From contig JADJOV010000027.1 of NCBI GenBank assembly GCA_016713585.1, forward strand, positions 186,001 through 250,000: 64,000 nucleotides of DNA. Reading direction: 5' to 3'. Under the pieces are notes generated by a model, which worked only from the letters and a program-made list of their open reading frames with translations, did no database searches and had not been told where the DNA came from. Of this stretch, positions 8,401 through 18,961 are shown piece after piece. Position 1 is the first letter of the stretch. Every line of letters begins with the position of its first letter. This DNA comes from Bdellovibrionales bacterium. GTDB taxonomy: Bacteria > Bdellovibrionota > Bdellovibrionia > Bdellovibrionales > Bdellovibrionaceae. Position numbers and translations under genes: made by a program.

Positions 8401-11356
8401 GTGGTCAAAAAACTCTTGTTACTCTTTGGCGCGCTCGTGGCTCTTGGATGTTTAATTTTTTGGGTTGGATTAACTTATTTTGCACCCAAATACCTCCGTC
8501 AGACTATTCAAGAAAAAGGCTCAGCCGCCCTGGGCGGCGAATTGCAGCTCTCAGAGTTGAAAATTCATTGGGGGCTCCCATCAAAAATCACAATCACGCA
8601 ACTCAGGATTTCAAAGCCAAATAAACTCCTCGTTGAAATACCCTCTTTGTCCTTGTCTCTGAATTTGAAAGATGGCCTATTGCAGTTTAATCGCCTTCGA
8701 CCGGTCATCCACATCGATCTCGAAAGTCCTCAGGCTACATTTTTCACCACCACTCAACAGGAGGCAAAAACACCCCCAGCCGCTGGCCCAGCGAACCCTG
8801 CCGCTAACATCTTGAGCACGACTGATCCCAAAACTGCCATCAAACTTGTCTCCTCGAGACTTCAGGATCTGGAGTTCAGATTTTCTATCAAGAATGGTCA
8901 ACTCAAGCTCAACCAGGATCAAACCTCAGGCCATTCTTTTACAAACATCGCCTGCGACCTACATCTCCCAAGCCTCAGTGAAGCTCTGATGGTGAAGCTT
9001 TCTGGGCAGCTCAAAGTCAATCACCCACTGATTCCGTTTTTCATTCCAATTAAAGTGTCAAGCCAACTGAAGCTAGACCAAGGGGTCCTCAATCTTGGAT
9101 CTACAGAGATCTCAGTTTTAAGTATCAACACAAAATCTGAAGGAAGTTTCGATCTAAAAAACAAACACATCAATGCCAGGCTGGCTCTGGATGTTCCGGA
9201 ACTCGAGAAGCTTCCCTTTCCATCCATTGAAAGTCTGCCAATCAAGAATTGGAAAGGATCCTTGAAAGGCTATGGCTCTATCCGTGGTTCATATTTAGAT
9301 CCAATGATCGACGGCTCGGCCCAACTGAAGAGCGCAGAATTTCAGGTCGACTTTAAAAATCCAAAAATCAACGCAGATGGAGTTCTCAAAGCTGATCTAG
9401 AGGCCCAGTTCGTTAAAGATAAAGCTAACCCACTCTTTCGATTTCCGTCTTTGAAATGGAATATTGATCTTGAGAAAACAGCTTTGACTTTGCCCTTGTA
9501 TTTCCAGAAAGACAAAAATACACCACTCAATTCTCAGGGCACAGCAAGCTTTGCCGGAGATCTACAACTTGAGCAGCTCAAATTGAAACTTGCACAGATT
9601 GAATTGAGTGCGACCGGACGCTTCAGTCCCACTGCCAGTTCGAAATTGAGGGTCGAAGTTAAGCCGACAACCCTTGCTGGTCTAGAAAGAATGATTCACC
9701 CACTGGCCAAATTTCCTGTGCAAGGGTCCCTGGCTCTGAAATCAGAGATCGAAGGACATCTCGCGGATCCTAAAAAGCTGAAAATAAATCTTGAAATGCT
9801 CAAACTTGAAAAAGTATCGACGGCCGTTGACTTCAAGACTGCGGATCTCTTTGTTCGAGGACCTGTCAAGCTTGATCTCAATGGGAAACTCTCAGTGGAT
9901 CAGCTGCTTGTCAAAGCTGGTCATGTAACGCTGTTCTCGGATCTCACGGGCCTTGAAGTCAAATTCAAAGATCAGTTTAAAAAAGCCTCCGGCGAAATTG
10001 CTAAGGTCAGTTTAACGGCCACAAAAACTGGCGACACCTTGGCCCTGAAGCAAAGCCAGATTGAGATTCCTCAAGGTGTGATGAATATAACTGGAACACC
10101 ACCTATCACCGTGAACGCACCCATGGATCTAAATCTTCAAATCAAATCTTTGGATTTAGGCAAACTTGGGATTTGGCTTCCTAAGTTTGCTAAAATGATT
10201 CCTGAAGGACACCTGACTTCGAATCTGCAAATCAAAGGAGCCTCAATTCCGAAGATTTTATGAAAAGTCCACTCGCAATCCATGGTCAATTAACTGCAAA
10301 TCTACCGAAATACATTTTTAGGAGTGAGAAGACGGCGCCAAACCCCAAAGAAAAACCCTCCGAACCAAAACCAGCGGAACCCTTTCTGCCGGACTCTCTG
10401 TTGATTCGACAACTCAGGCTCGATGGAAAAATAACGCTGGGACAGCTTGAATTAGAAAAGTTCGTGGCTCGCGGAATTACGAGTCAGATAACGCTTGCTG
10501 ATTCACGCCTCGCTGGATCCGCTCAAATAAAAAATATTTTCGATGGCAATGTCCAAGTCGATCGAATTTCGCTCCCTCTCACTCAGCCGGATCCCGAAAT
10601 TCAGTTCGCGCTCAAGACTCAAGATATTCGCCTCGAGCAAGTCACCAAGGCCTTTGTCCCAGAATATGAGAAACTCGCAACGGGCTTGGCCACGATTGGG
10701 GTGAGCGGACACACTCGCATGCCAGGGACTCCGGCCTTTCTCGACAATCTGCAAGCCATGGGCACTTTGAATGTCAATCAGTGCGTGCTCAATACGGTCC
10801 ACCTGAGCGAAATACTCAAGGATCTCATTCAGAAAATACCAGGAGCCAAGTCTGATATGCTCTCTTCCGTGGCCCCATGCAGAGTGAAGTGAAATCAAAT
10901 TTCACTTTAAAGAATGGACAATTTGAACTCAAACCCTTTGACGCGATCACGACTCGCAAAGAGCAGATATTAGTCACGGGCACTGCAAATCTCAAAATGG
11001 ATTTGAACCTGAAAGGGTCTTTGTTTTTGGTCGATCAATTTGTCGGTGGATCCTTTTTTGAAGCGAATAAGGACAGCCTCGGGCGACTCGAAATTCCATT
11101 GCACATTCGTGGAAACGCCATGAAGCCTGAGTTTAAGTTCGCCCAGGAAACGATCTCGATCATGCTCGGAAAAACCTTTGAGTTCGAAAAAAGGAAATTT
11201 GCAAAGAAAGCCGAGGACGAAGTTAAAAAAGAACTTCAAACAAAAGTCGACCAAGCCAAGGTCCAAGCTCAAAAGCAGCTGGAGCAAAAGAAAGCCGAAG
11301 CTCAGAACAAGATGGCAGAAGAGCTCAAAAAGAAGGCCCAGCAGCTATTTAAGTAG
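8401..11356 (+). CDS. AsmA-like envelope protein, interrupted by two frameshifts
   Basis: A roughly 985-aa protein read in three pieces: 8401-10263, 10260-10892 and 10877-11356. The N-terminus is a single membrane anchor (VKKLLLLFGALVALGCLIFW). It is followed by long repetitive beta-rich sequence typical of AsmA/TamB-like proteins (LSELKIHWGLPSKITITQLR; SLNLKDGLLQFNRLRPVIHI) and ends in a charged Ala/Glu/Lys/Gln coiled coil (about 11180-11350). These proteins form periplasm-spanning troughs for phospholipid transport. Reading T4 at 10256-10259 as T5 and C4 at 10873-10876 as C5 restores one frame (ASIPKIFMKSPLAIHG and SSVAPMQSEVKSNF). Pieces two and three have no export signal of their own, so separate genes are unlikely. 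Confidence 0.75.
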
Positions 11357-11491
11357 TCATTGGCTACGAAATTCATTAATTTTTGAAATTTGCTGCGTGG
11401 CTTTTAAATTTATTCTTTCACATTGAAAAAAATCAAAGGCCTCGCTAATCTCATCCCAGTTTCATTTGATTCAAAATGAGGGAGCATACCC

Positions 11492-13121
11492 ATGGTAGAA
11501 ATTTTCACTAAAAAGCGTTTCTCTGTTAAAAGGCGTGCTCTTTTGAGCTTGGTCGTTATCTCGGGAGCCTTGATTAGCTTGGGATTAAGTCGCTCTATGT
11601 CATGGCCCATCTCCGGTGATCCTCTGACTCTTAGTGAACAAAAACTCTTTGCTCAAAAAGTGAGTCCTTGGCTCCGCGGAAGGATTGAGGCCACTCAAAA
11701 TGTAGCGGCGGGCTGGTCTCTTAAGCAAGCTGTGAAAATTCCTATCCTTGTAGTTCTTAGGGAGCGTGCTGATCTCACTCCAGCCAAGGCACTTTCAAGC
11801 AAGCAAGAGAAGGGACGATTTGTCTATCAGCAATTGACATCCATAGCTTCAAAAAAGTCAAAGTGAGCTCTTGTCCTTACTTCAGAGTCAGGGATTTCGC
11901 ACCCGACCCTATTTTATCGTCAATTGGATTGCCGTTTACGATGCAAATACAGCTCTTGTTCGGGAGTTAGTCAAACGTGCGGATGTCGAACGAGTGATTG
12001 GTAATCCAACAAGCCTTTTACGAAGGCCAGATCCAATTCAACTCAGTTCGCATCAACCAGCTCAGGTAACTCCAGAGGCAATTGGAAGAAATTTGGCTGC
12101 CATTGGTGTCCCACGAGTTTGGAATGAGCTCGGGGTCCGAGGCGCTGGAATTGTTCTGGCCGGTCAAGACACTGGATATGACTGGCAACATCCAGCGATC
12201 AAGGCTCAGTATCGAGGACGAGAGATTCCATCTCTAAATAAGATCGCTGATCATAATATGAATTGGCATGATGCTATTCACGATGCCCCTAAAAGCAACG
12301 ATTGTGGATTTAATAGCGTTGAACCATGCGATGATGACGAGCACGGGACTCACACCATGGGGACTATGCTTGGCGATGATGGTGCGAGCAACAAGATCGG
12401 TCTAGCCCCGGGCTCACAATGGATTGGTTGTCGAAATATGGAACAAGGTCAAGGTTCGCCAGCGAGCTATACGGAATGTTTTGAATGGTTCATTGCCCCT
12501 TGGGCATTTGGGGCGAACCACATGACAGAGGGCAATCCTGATATGGCACCTCATATTATCAATAACTCGTGGGGCTGTCCCTATGAAGAGGGCTGCGAAG
12601 GAACCGAAATGAGAATTGCGCTCGAAGCTCTTGATGCTGCGGGGATAATGGTGGTCGTTTCTGCTGGAAATGAAGGTTCGTCGTGCAAAACAATAAATGA
12701 CCAACCTGCATCCCACAGCGATCTTGTGTTGTCAGTCGGTGCTTATGATGACAAAACTGGAAACATCGCTAGCTTTTCAAGTCGAGGCCCCTCAGGTATT
12801 GATGGTGGACTAAATCCCCAAGTTGCAGCTCCTGGTGTCAGTATTCGGTCCTCAGTTCCTGGAGGCAATTATTCATCCATGAGTGGAACCTCAATGGCAG
12901 GTCCCCATGTCGCGGGGCTCGTTGCCCTGATCTGGAGCGCTCAACCCAAACTGATCGGTCAGATTCAAGAAACGAAGGACCTTATTTATGCATCAGCCCT
13001 TGGTAAAACCTCTAATCAAAACTGTGGACTTTTTCCAGGCTCAACAATTCCCAATGCTGTTTATGGTCATGGAAATATCGATGCCTTTGCTGCCGTTCAG
13101 CGAGCCCTTGCATATAAATAA
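11492..13121 (+). CDS. Secreted subtilisin-like serine protease (S8), one frameshift
   Basis: About 542 aa in two frames, 11492-11866 and 11871-13121. The first carries the signal anchor and an I9-like propeptide (IPILVVLRERADL). The second carries the rest of the propeptide and the catalytic domain with an intact triad: Asp in LAGQDTGYDWQHP, His in DEHGTHTMG, Ser in SGTSMAGPHVAG; the oxyanion Asn lies in VVVSAGNEG. Six A at 11851-11856 break the frame; five A give ASKSQSELLSLLQSQ and a continuous protease. GAGGGAG precedes the ATG. Cys pairs (CGFNSVEPC, CPYEEGC) suggest disulfides and extracellular action. Confidence 0.85.
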
Positions 13122-13482
13122 CGTTTTACTTTTTGAGATCGAAAAAGTCGCTCGCCTCTAAATATTGTTTTTCTTTTGCCCTTTCTTGATTGGTTTGGAC
13201 TCAGGCTTCTAGCGTGGGAATGTTTGCATTTGAGATACATAATTTGATTTCGCTAATTCAGGCAGCACCTTTATCCCACTTGTGCAGCGAATCAATCTAC
13301 CTAATGCTAACCTCTGAGAGATTCACACTATTTTTATTTTGATACATATCGATGAATTCACTTTTCTTAATATGTTGAAATTCAGCTTAAGAAATAATTT
13401 CGGAGCCCGATACAAAGCTGTTCGATGATTTCCATCATAAATAATCAGTGTCACGTTTTATCTAATTTAAAGGAGAATAGGG
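13122..13482. other. Intergenic stretch without a recognisable gene
   Basis: A 361-nt AT-rich gap between the subtilase and a lipoprotein gene. It has a weak A/T hairpin just after the protease stop (ACTTTTT..AAAAAGT near 13130-13150) and presumably the promoter of the lipoprotein gene; I see no convincing -35/-10 pair, RNA gene or ORF. AAAGGAGAA just before 13483 is the lipoprotein RBS. Confidence 0.5.
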
Positions 13483-15273
13483 ATGCTAAGGACCACAAGC
13501 ACCAAGACGATGATTGCAATTTTAGTTGGAGTCGGAGGCTTCGCCTACATGGGGTGCTCTTCGGACTCATCAACGCCGGCAGCCTCAACGAGCACAGCTG
13601 TGGCTGTGACCGGCACACTCAGTGCTGCGAGCACGGCTCAGGGCATGAACTCCCTTATGTCGGCGTTCTCAGATGGGGACTCAGACAATGAAGGTTTAGC
13701 CGTTTCAGACTATTCTGTGGTCTGTGCGACAACTTCGGCGCCCATTCTTTCGGGCACTGGGGTCGTCGGGACTGATGGACGGTTTTCAGTGACCATCGAC
13801 GGGGCGGTTGGGAAGCCTATGGCTTGTTATATGGTGAATGCTGCCGGCGTTAAGGCCGCTGACTTTTTGGTGGAAGATACATCCAGTAAAGATCTCAATG
13901 GGAAAGCTGAGAAGGTCACCACAATGACTCCAAGCTCCGGTGTCAGTATGGACACTGTGGTCTTCGATGCGGCTAAAGGCGAGGTGACAGTTTCGAAATC
14001 GGTCATTGCGAGCTCTTTGTCGACAACCCGAGCAACTTCAGTTTTTGATCCCACGGGGGCATGGACTCTAGGGCCTGTTGATTTTACTCTTCCTTCTGGA
14101 GTTAAGGCGCCTTGCACGGCCGCTGAACAGGCCGCTCATACCTGTAATGGGCCACCGGAAGGACAGTCTGTTTATATGAAAATGTGGACGGGAACCAAAA
14201 CAGCCGACTCCAGTCCCATTTACGGATTGCAACTTTGGAACTCCGAATCTAAATACACAGGCTGTGGCAGCAGGGTCGGTCTTTCTGCATCCCAAAAAAC
14301 CGATATCGGTGTTAGTTTTGCCGCTCAAGCCACAGCTGATCAAGAATTTGCATTTCCAACTTCAGTGACTTTCACTGATCAAATTCTAAGCGCTTCAAGC
14401 TCTCCCACCCTCACTGACAATTGGAAGATGAGCACCGCTAAAACCAGGTATGCTTTCAATCCCAATTGTGGTCCCGTCAACGTGACGATAGGCTCATTGA
14501 GCTATACCAATGCTTGGCGCTGCGGACCTGATGCCAGCTCAGACTACCAAATTGGTCTTGGCGGGGGCTGCACCATCAATTCGACCGGAGCCAATGTTCA
14601 GGTGAGCAATTGGACAGGAATTACTTGTGGGTCGGCCTCCACCGACGCCGACGGTGTGAAGTCGGTGAGTTGCACCGGTAACACCCCAATCAATAGCGTG
14701 TCGACGGCCGTGACATGCACCCATAAGTGGGTCGTCGTGAATTCATCCAACGTGGTTCAACCCAGCGGAAGTTTCAATTACGGTGAAATGTCGGGAGGCA
14801 TTGCTGCCGATACTCTCTGTTCTGCAATTCCAACCTCAAGTAATGCCGGACAAATGGCCCAGCTTCGTTGCTATGCCGATTACTATTATCAATCAGGTCT
14901 TGCTAATAATGGAAGCTCCTGTATGCCTCGGGTGAATACCGACTGGTCTGCATCCACGCCCGCTGATTTCATTCATAAGGACTTTCGTCCAGAAGGTTTA
15001 GTTTTTTCGAGCAGTATAAACCGATCCCTGACGGTTCTGGTGGCTCGATGACAACTCGTCAAGAGCACTATGATGGAGTTCAAACCGGGTGAAAATAGCT
15101 GGGTGAGTTGTGCGGTGATAGATACGGGTTCTCTCACGATTAAAAAAATCACAGACTCCAAAGTTCTCTTGGTTTACCAGTCCTCGGTTGTGACCTCAAG
15201 CACGGCCAAGCCTGCTTGTTTAGCCAAGTTCACTGGTAAGAAAGAGACTTTTGTATTCTACGGCACTAAATAG
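13483..15273 (+). CDS. Large secreted lipoprotein of unknown function, two compensating frameshifts
   Basis: About 596 aa. The signal peptide ends in a lipobox (GFAYMGCSSDSS), so the mature protein is lipid-anchored. The rest is rich in Ser, Thr, Gly and Ala with scattered Cys pairs, and has no domain I recognise. The main frame stops at 15051. Adding one T to T6 at 15002-15007 gives LVFFEQYKPIPDGSGG, and removing one G from 15087-15089 returns to the frame ending at 15273 (QTGENSWVSCAVIDTG). A terminator follows at 15323. It is preceded by a 361-nt gap and appears monocistronic. Confidence 0.7.
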
Positions 15274-15322
15274 ATAACCCACGCAAGAAAATGACCGAGT
15301 CTTAGTATCTCAGAAGACTCCG

Positions 15323-15352
15323 AAAGGGCTCCCTCAAACAGGAGCCCTTTTT
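15323..15352 (+). terminator. Rho-independent terminator after the lipoprotein gene
   Basis: AAAGGGCTCC (15323-15332) pairs with GGAGCCCTTT (15341-15350) around an 8-nt loop, followed by more T. It also serves as a partial terminator for the converging minus-strand gene ending at 15387. Confidence 0.85.
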
Positions 15353-15386
15353 GCTTGTTGAAGCCTGATATACTTCGACGGTATCA

Positions 15387-15850
15387 CTAATTAAAGTGAA
15401 CAGCTTGGACACAAGATTCCATGGGCTCACTTTGACGTGTCACTTTCCCACTTCTATTGAGCTTTTCGTAACTCATGAACCCTTTCAGAGAAAGCCCATT
15501 GCGAGCAACGACGAAGTAGGTCTTAAACTCGCCGGGCGCGCCAGTGCGAGTGTCAGAGCGAAGAGTCTGCCCATCCATCCCCAAAATAGGACCACTTTCG
15601 GCGGCTAACTCATATTTTGTGACTTTTCCTTTGGTACCACCGCGACGATTTGATAGGTCGCTTGATCGTTTCCGATCGTGGTAACATCTAGAGAATTACC
15701 CTGGGAGCTAGTGTTTAAAACTACCGATTGATAAAGAGCTGCCCCATGTCCAGGGGTCGAAGGGTTGTACCCTTGACAATTCATCGGAGCACTCCAAACC
15801 GTAGAAGTGAGTATTGTCGCGGAAAAAAATCCAAGTAAAGCTGTTTTCAT
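15387..15850 (-). CDS. Small secreted protein, one frameshift
   Basis: The start at 15850 follows GGAGGTTCTCT and opens a signal peptide (MKTALLGFFSATILTSTVWS, cut before APMNCQ). The mature part continues to QIVAV, where the frame breaks near 15637. Reading CC at 15637-15638 as CCC continues into GTKGKVTKYELAAESGPILG and the frame ending at 15387. The joined protein is about 154 aa with two Cys. No family recognised; probably periplasmic. Confidence 0.6.
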
Positions 15851-16265
15851 AGAGAACCTCCAGGGTCGTTTTTTGAATCCAGAAAGCCTCCTTGCCTCAG
15901 AATGCAATTTGTTTGAAAAGCCCTGATCCGCTAGAGCCACCTTACATATAAATGAGTTTGGTAAGACTTTCGCCTGTAAATAAACGAACAGGTAAAAATA
16001 TCACGATTGTTTAATTCTTTTGCAGGTCTGTCATGAGCACAACCTCAACCTTTCGGGCCTCTGATTTTTTGAGGGTAGTCATTATCATTTGTGCGATGAA
16101 CATATTTCTTCACCGCCGCAGGAATTACCCGCTGCAAAACCTCTAGGCACTGACGCCCCGTTCCTGCCGTTGCGGGAGTTGCACCCAGCAAGGCGTGGGA
16201 AAGCAAAACGATTACTTATTCATTTGCCGAAAGCCGCGCGACAGCTCGCTTGGATTCCTTTAAAA
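15851..16265. other. 415-nt region without a convincing gene; GC-rich, possibly structured core
   Basis: The part near 16120-16260 is clearly more GC-rich than its surroundings. On the minus strand it contains AAGGAATCC, GAGCTGTCGCGC, GGTGCAACTCC and GTCAGTGCC, which recall pieces of the cobalamin riboswitch core but not in a canonical arrangement. GCTGGGTGCAACTCCCGC can fold locally. It lies between the DUF6580-like gene and a small secreted protein gene on that strand. A plus-strand ORF here (16089-16358) looks spurious. Confidence 0.25.
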
Positions 16266-16799
16266 TCACATCGGGAATTGCTGGGGCTCCTTTGCCATCG
16301 TTCCAACAACTTTTCTAACGACTGCCCAGCCACCAAAAACTATAGCGGTATAGACTAGGTCGCCCACCCACTGTCCACGAAAAAACGGCAAAGCCATTTC
16401 AAAGCAGGTGATAAAACCTGCCCAGTTGCGAGGGTAAAGACCCGCAACTAGCCAAACTCCAAAATTCGAAATGATGAAGAAGCTCACGGAGGACACTAAG
16501 GAAGCCCCCCCTAGCCAAAGAGGGCTGGTCTTTACAGACTGACCCATCAGCACTGTTAAAATCAAGGCTCCGTAGACAAAAGGCATCGTCGCGTGAAAAC
16601 CCAATGCAAAGTCACTGACTAGAAGTGCGGCGACTGGGAGCAAAGTGGCAAGCCATGAATTTTTAAATTGTGATCCAGAAAACAAAGCAAGAGCCCCAAT
16701 AGCTGTCGCATTCCATGGATGAGGCCAAAGTCGAGTCAAAACAGCAAAGGCCAACATATAACCAACCACTAACATTTTTGATCTCACATTCTGCTCCAT
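16266..16799 (-). CDS. DUF6580-like integral membrane protein
   Basis: About 177 aa with five or so transmembrane segments. The pattern PHPWNATAIGALALFSG near the N-terminus and the segment VSDFALGFHATMPFVYGALI are those of DUF6580-type membrane proteins, which resemble S-components of ECF vitamin transporters. GAGGAG lies 4 nt before the ATG at 16799, so I start there and not at 16811. It is the gene downstream of acs on the same strand (128 nt apart). Substrate unknown; a vitamin such as cobalamin is a guess from the family. Confidence 0.65.
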   Translation of the reverse strand: MEQNVRSKMLVVGYMLAFAVLTRLWPHPWNATAIGALALFSGSQFKNSWLATLLPVAALLVSDFALGFHATMPFVYGALILTVLMGQSVKTSPLWLGGASLVSSVSFFIISNFGVWLVAGLYPRNWAGFITCFEMALPFFRGQWVGDLVYTAIVFGGWAVVRKVVGTMAKEPQQFPM

Positions 16800-16927
16800 G
16801 CTTCTCCTCAAAATACTTTCCTAAAAAACCATAGCCTGTCATTAACCAATGAAAGGCTCGCATTTTTTCTACAATGAACGACCCCCAAAGGCAATAGCCA
16901 AACCTCAATGATTAGCGGCAAACCCCG

Positions 16928-18868
16928 TCAACGATTCAAACGGTTTCGAACTAATTCTTCAACAACCGCTGGATCTGCCAACGTTGAGGTATCCCCCAGT
17001 TGCTCCGGATGGTTTTCGGCGATTTTTCTAAGTATTCGTCGCATAATTTTTCCTGACCGGGTTTTTGGTAGACTCGGAGCCCATTGAAGAAGGTCAGGGG
17101 TCGCTATCGGGGAAATTTCTTCTCGGACCCACGAAATCAATTCCCGACGTAAAGTATCAGTGGCCTCAACTCCGGTCTTTAGCGTCACATAGACATAGAT
17201 TCCTTGCCCCTTCAAATCATGGGGGTATCCGACCACGGCCGCCTCAGCTACACTTGCATGGGCCACAAGAGCACTTTCGATTTCAGCTGTCCCCAGGCGA
17301 TGTCCAGAAACATTTAACACATCATCCACTCGACCTGTAATCCAATAGTAGCCATCAGCGTCCCGACGACAACCATCCCCCGTAAAATAATAACCAGGAT
17401 AAGTTGAAAAATAGGTCTCTTCAAATCGAGCATGGTCCTTATAGACGGTCCGCATTTGCCCAGGCCATGAATCCTCGAGGACGAGCACGCCCTCACCAGG
17501 TCCAACGATGACTTCGCCCTCAAAACTTAATAGTTTAGGTTTAACTCCAAAAAAAGGCAAGGTCGCCGAGCCCGGCTTTAGGGCCGTGGCCCCTGGAAGA
17601 GGGGAAATCATTATTCCCCCAGTTTCAGTTTGCCACCAAGTATCTACTATCGGACAGCGCTCATCGCCGACATTTTTGTAATACCACATCCAGGCTTCAG
17701 GATTAATTGGCTCCCCCACACTTCCCAGCAGTCGCAAAGACTTTCGTGAGGTCTTTCGCACGGGCGCCTCGCCCTCTCGCATTAAAGCCCTGATGGCTGT
17801 CGGCGCCGTATAAAACACGCTCACCTGATGTTTATCAATGACCTCCCAAAATCGAGACACCGTCGGATAGCTAGAGACACCCTCAAAAAGCACCGTCGTC
17901 GCCCCATTGGATAAGGGCCCATAAACAATATAACTATGCCCAGTGATCCAACCAACATCAGCCGTGCACCAAAAAACATCACTCTCTCGATGATCAAAAA
18001 TTAACTGATGAGTCAATGAGGCGGTGACTAAATATCCACCCGTGGTGTGCAGAACCCCTTTCGGTTTACTTGTGGAACCAGAAGTATAGAGCATAAACAA
18101 AGGGTCTTCAGAACTCATTGGTTCAGCTGCACAGAAATCGGAAACGGAAGCCGACTCCTCATGAAGCCAAATATCTCGACCAGGCTCCCATCCAATCGAA
18201 CCGCCTGTATGTTTGACAACTAGGACCTTTTTCACCTTTGGGGTTTTCTTGAGGGCTTGATCCACATTATTCTTCAAATGAATAACTCTGCCCCCACGCA
18301 ATCCTTCATCAGCTGTAATCACGAATTCAGAATCTCCATCCAAAATTCGATCAACGATAGCATCTGGCGAAAAGCCTCCGAATATCACAGAATGCATAGC
18401 TCCAATTCGAGTGCAGGCCAGCATCGCGTAAACGGCCTCAAGAATCATCGGCATATAAATAGTGACCCGATCCCCACGTCCCACACCTTGGGCCTTCAGC
18501 ACGTTGGCGAAGCGACAAACTTCACTCAAAAGTTCCTTATAAGTCACTTTGATCGATGGCGTGTTTGGATTATCGGGTTCCCAGATGAGGGCCACTTTTT
18601 CGCCACGATGAGGCAAGTGACGGTCAATACAATTGGTGGAAACATTCAACTCGCCACCCTTAAACCACTCAATTGAAATTGGCTTTTTAAATGAGGTTTT
18701 CTTAACAGTGTCCCACTTCTTAAACCAAGTGAGCCTTTCTGCTTGGGCTGCCCAAAATATCTCTGGATTGGTGATCGACTCCAGGTACTTGGCTTGGTAT
18801 TGATTCCAAGTGACCTGAGTCGATTCAATCACGTGAGCTTTTGTTGGAACAATCAAATCATGATCCAT
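16928..18868 (-). CDS. acs: Acetyl-CoA synthetase
   Basis: A 646-aa AMP-forming acetate-CoA ligase, intact and full length. Motifs: the P-loop YTSGSTSKPKGVLHTTGGYL, WWQTETGG, the hinge region YYWITGRVDDVLNVSGHRLG, and the C-terminal catalytic Lys in PKTRSGKIMRRILR, which in this family is switched off by acetylation. It activates acetate to acetyl-CoA, feeding central carbon and lipid metabolism. GGGGAG lies 5 nt before the ATG. Confidence 0.97.
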   Translation of the reverse strand: MDHDLIVPTKAHVIESTQVTWNQYQAKYLESITNPEIFWAAQAERLTWFKKWDTVKKTSFKKPISIEWFKGGELNVSTNCIDRHLPHRGEKVALIWEPDNPNTPSIKVTYKELLSEVCRFANVLKAQGVGRGDRVTIYMPMILEAVYAMLACTRIGAMHSVIFGGFSPDAIVDRILDGDSEFVITADEGLRGGRVIHLKNNVDQALKKTPKVKKVLVVKHTGGSIGWEPGRDIWLHEESASVSDFCAAEPMSSEDPLFMLYTSGSTSKPKGVLHTTGGYLVTASLTHQLIFDHRESDVFWCTADVGWITGHSYIVYGPLSNGATTVLFEGVSSYPTVSRFWEVIDKHQVSVFYTAPTAIRALMREGEAPVRKTSRKSLRLLGSVGEPINPEAWMWYYKNVGDERCPIVDTWWQTETGGIMISPLPGATALKPGSATLPFFGVKPKLLSFEGEVIVGPGEGVLVLEDSWPGQMRTVYKDHARFEETYFSTYPGYYFTGDGCRRDADGYYWITGRVDDVLNVSGHRLGTAEIESALVAHASVAEAAVVGYPHDLKGQGIYVYVTLKTGVEATDTLRRELISWVREEISPIATPDLLQWAPSLPKTRSGKIMRRILRKIAENHPEQLGDTSTLADPAVVEELVRNRLNR

Positions 18869-18961
18869 TTTTCTCCCCTCAGAAAAATAAATTCTATTCG
18901 TTTCCTTTGAATTTACGATACCAAATTAATTCAAAATACCTATTGATTTCTAAACAGCAAC

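Noticed and set aside
10250..10265. Programmed -1 frameshift in the AsmA-like gene
   Set aside because: The site lacks a full X-XXY-YYZ slippery heptamer, and the same gene has a second break in C4; a sequence error or plain mutation is simpler.
16089..16358. 89-codon plus-strand ORF in the GC-rich block
   Set aside because: It overlaps the end of the DUF6580-like gene on the other strand, has no RBS and looks like random translation of GC-rich DNA.
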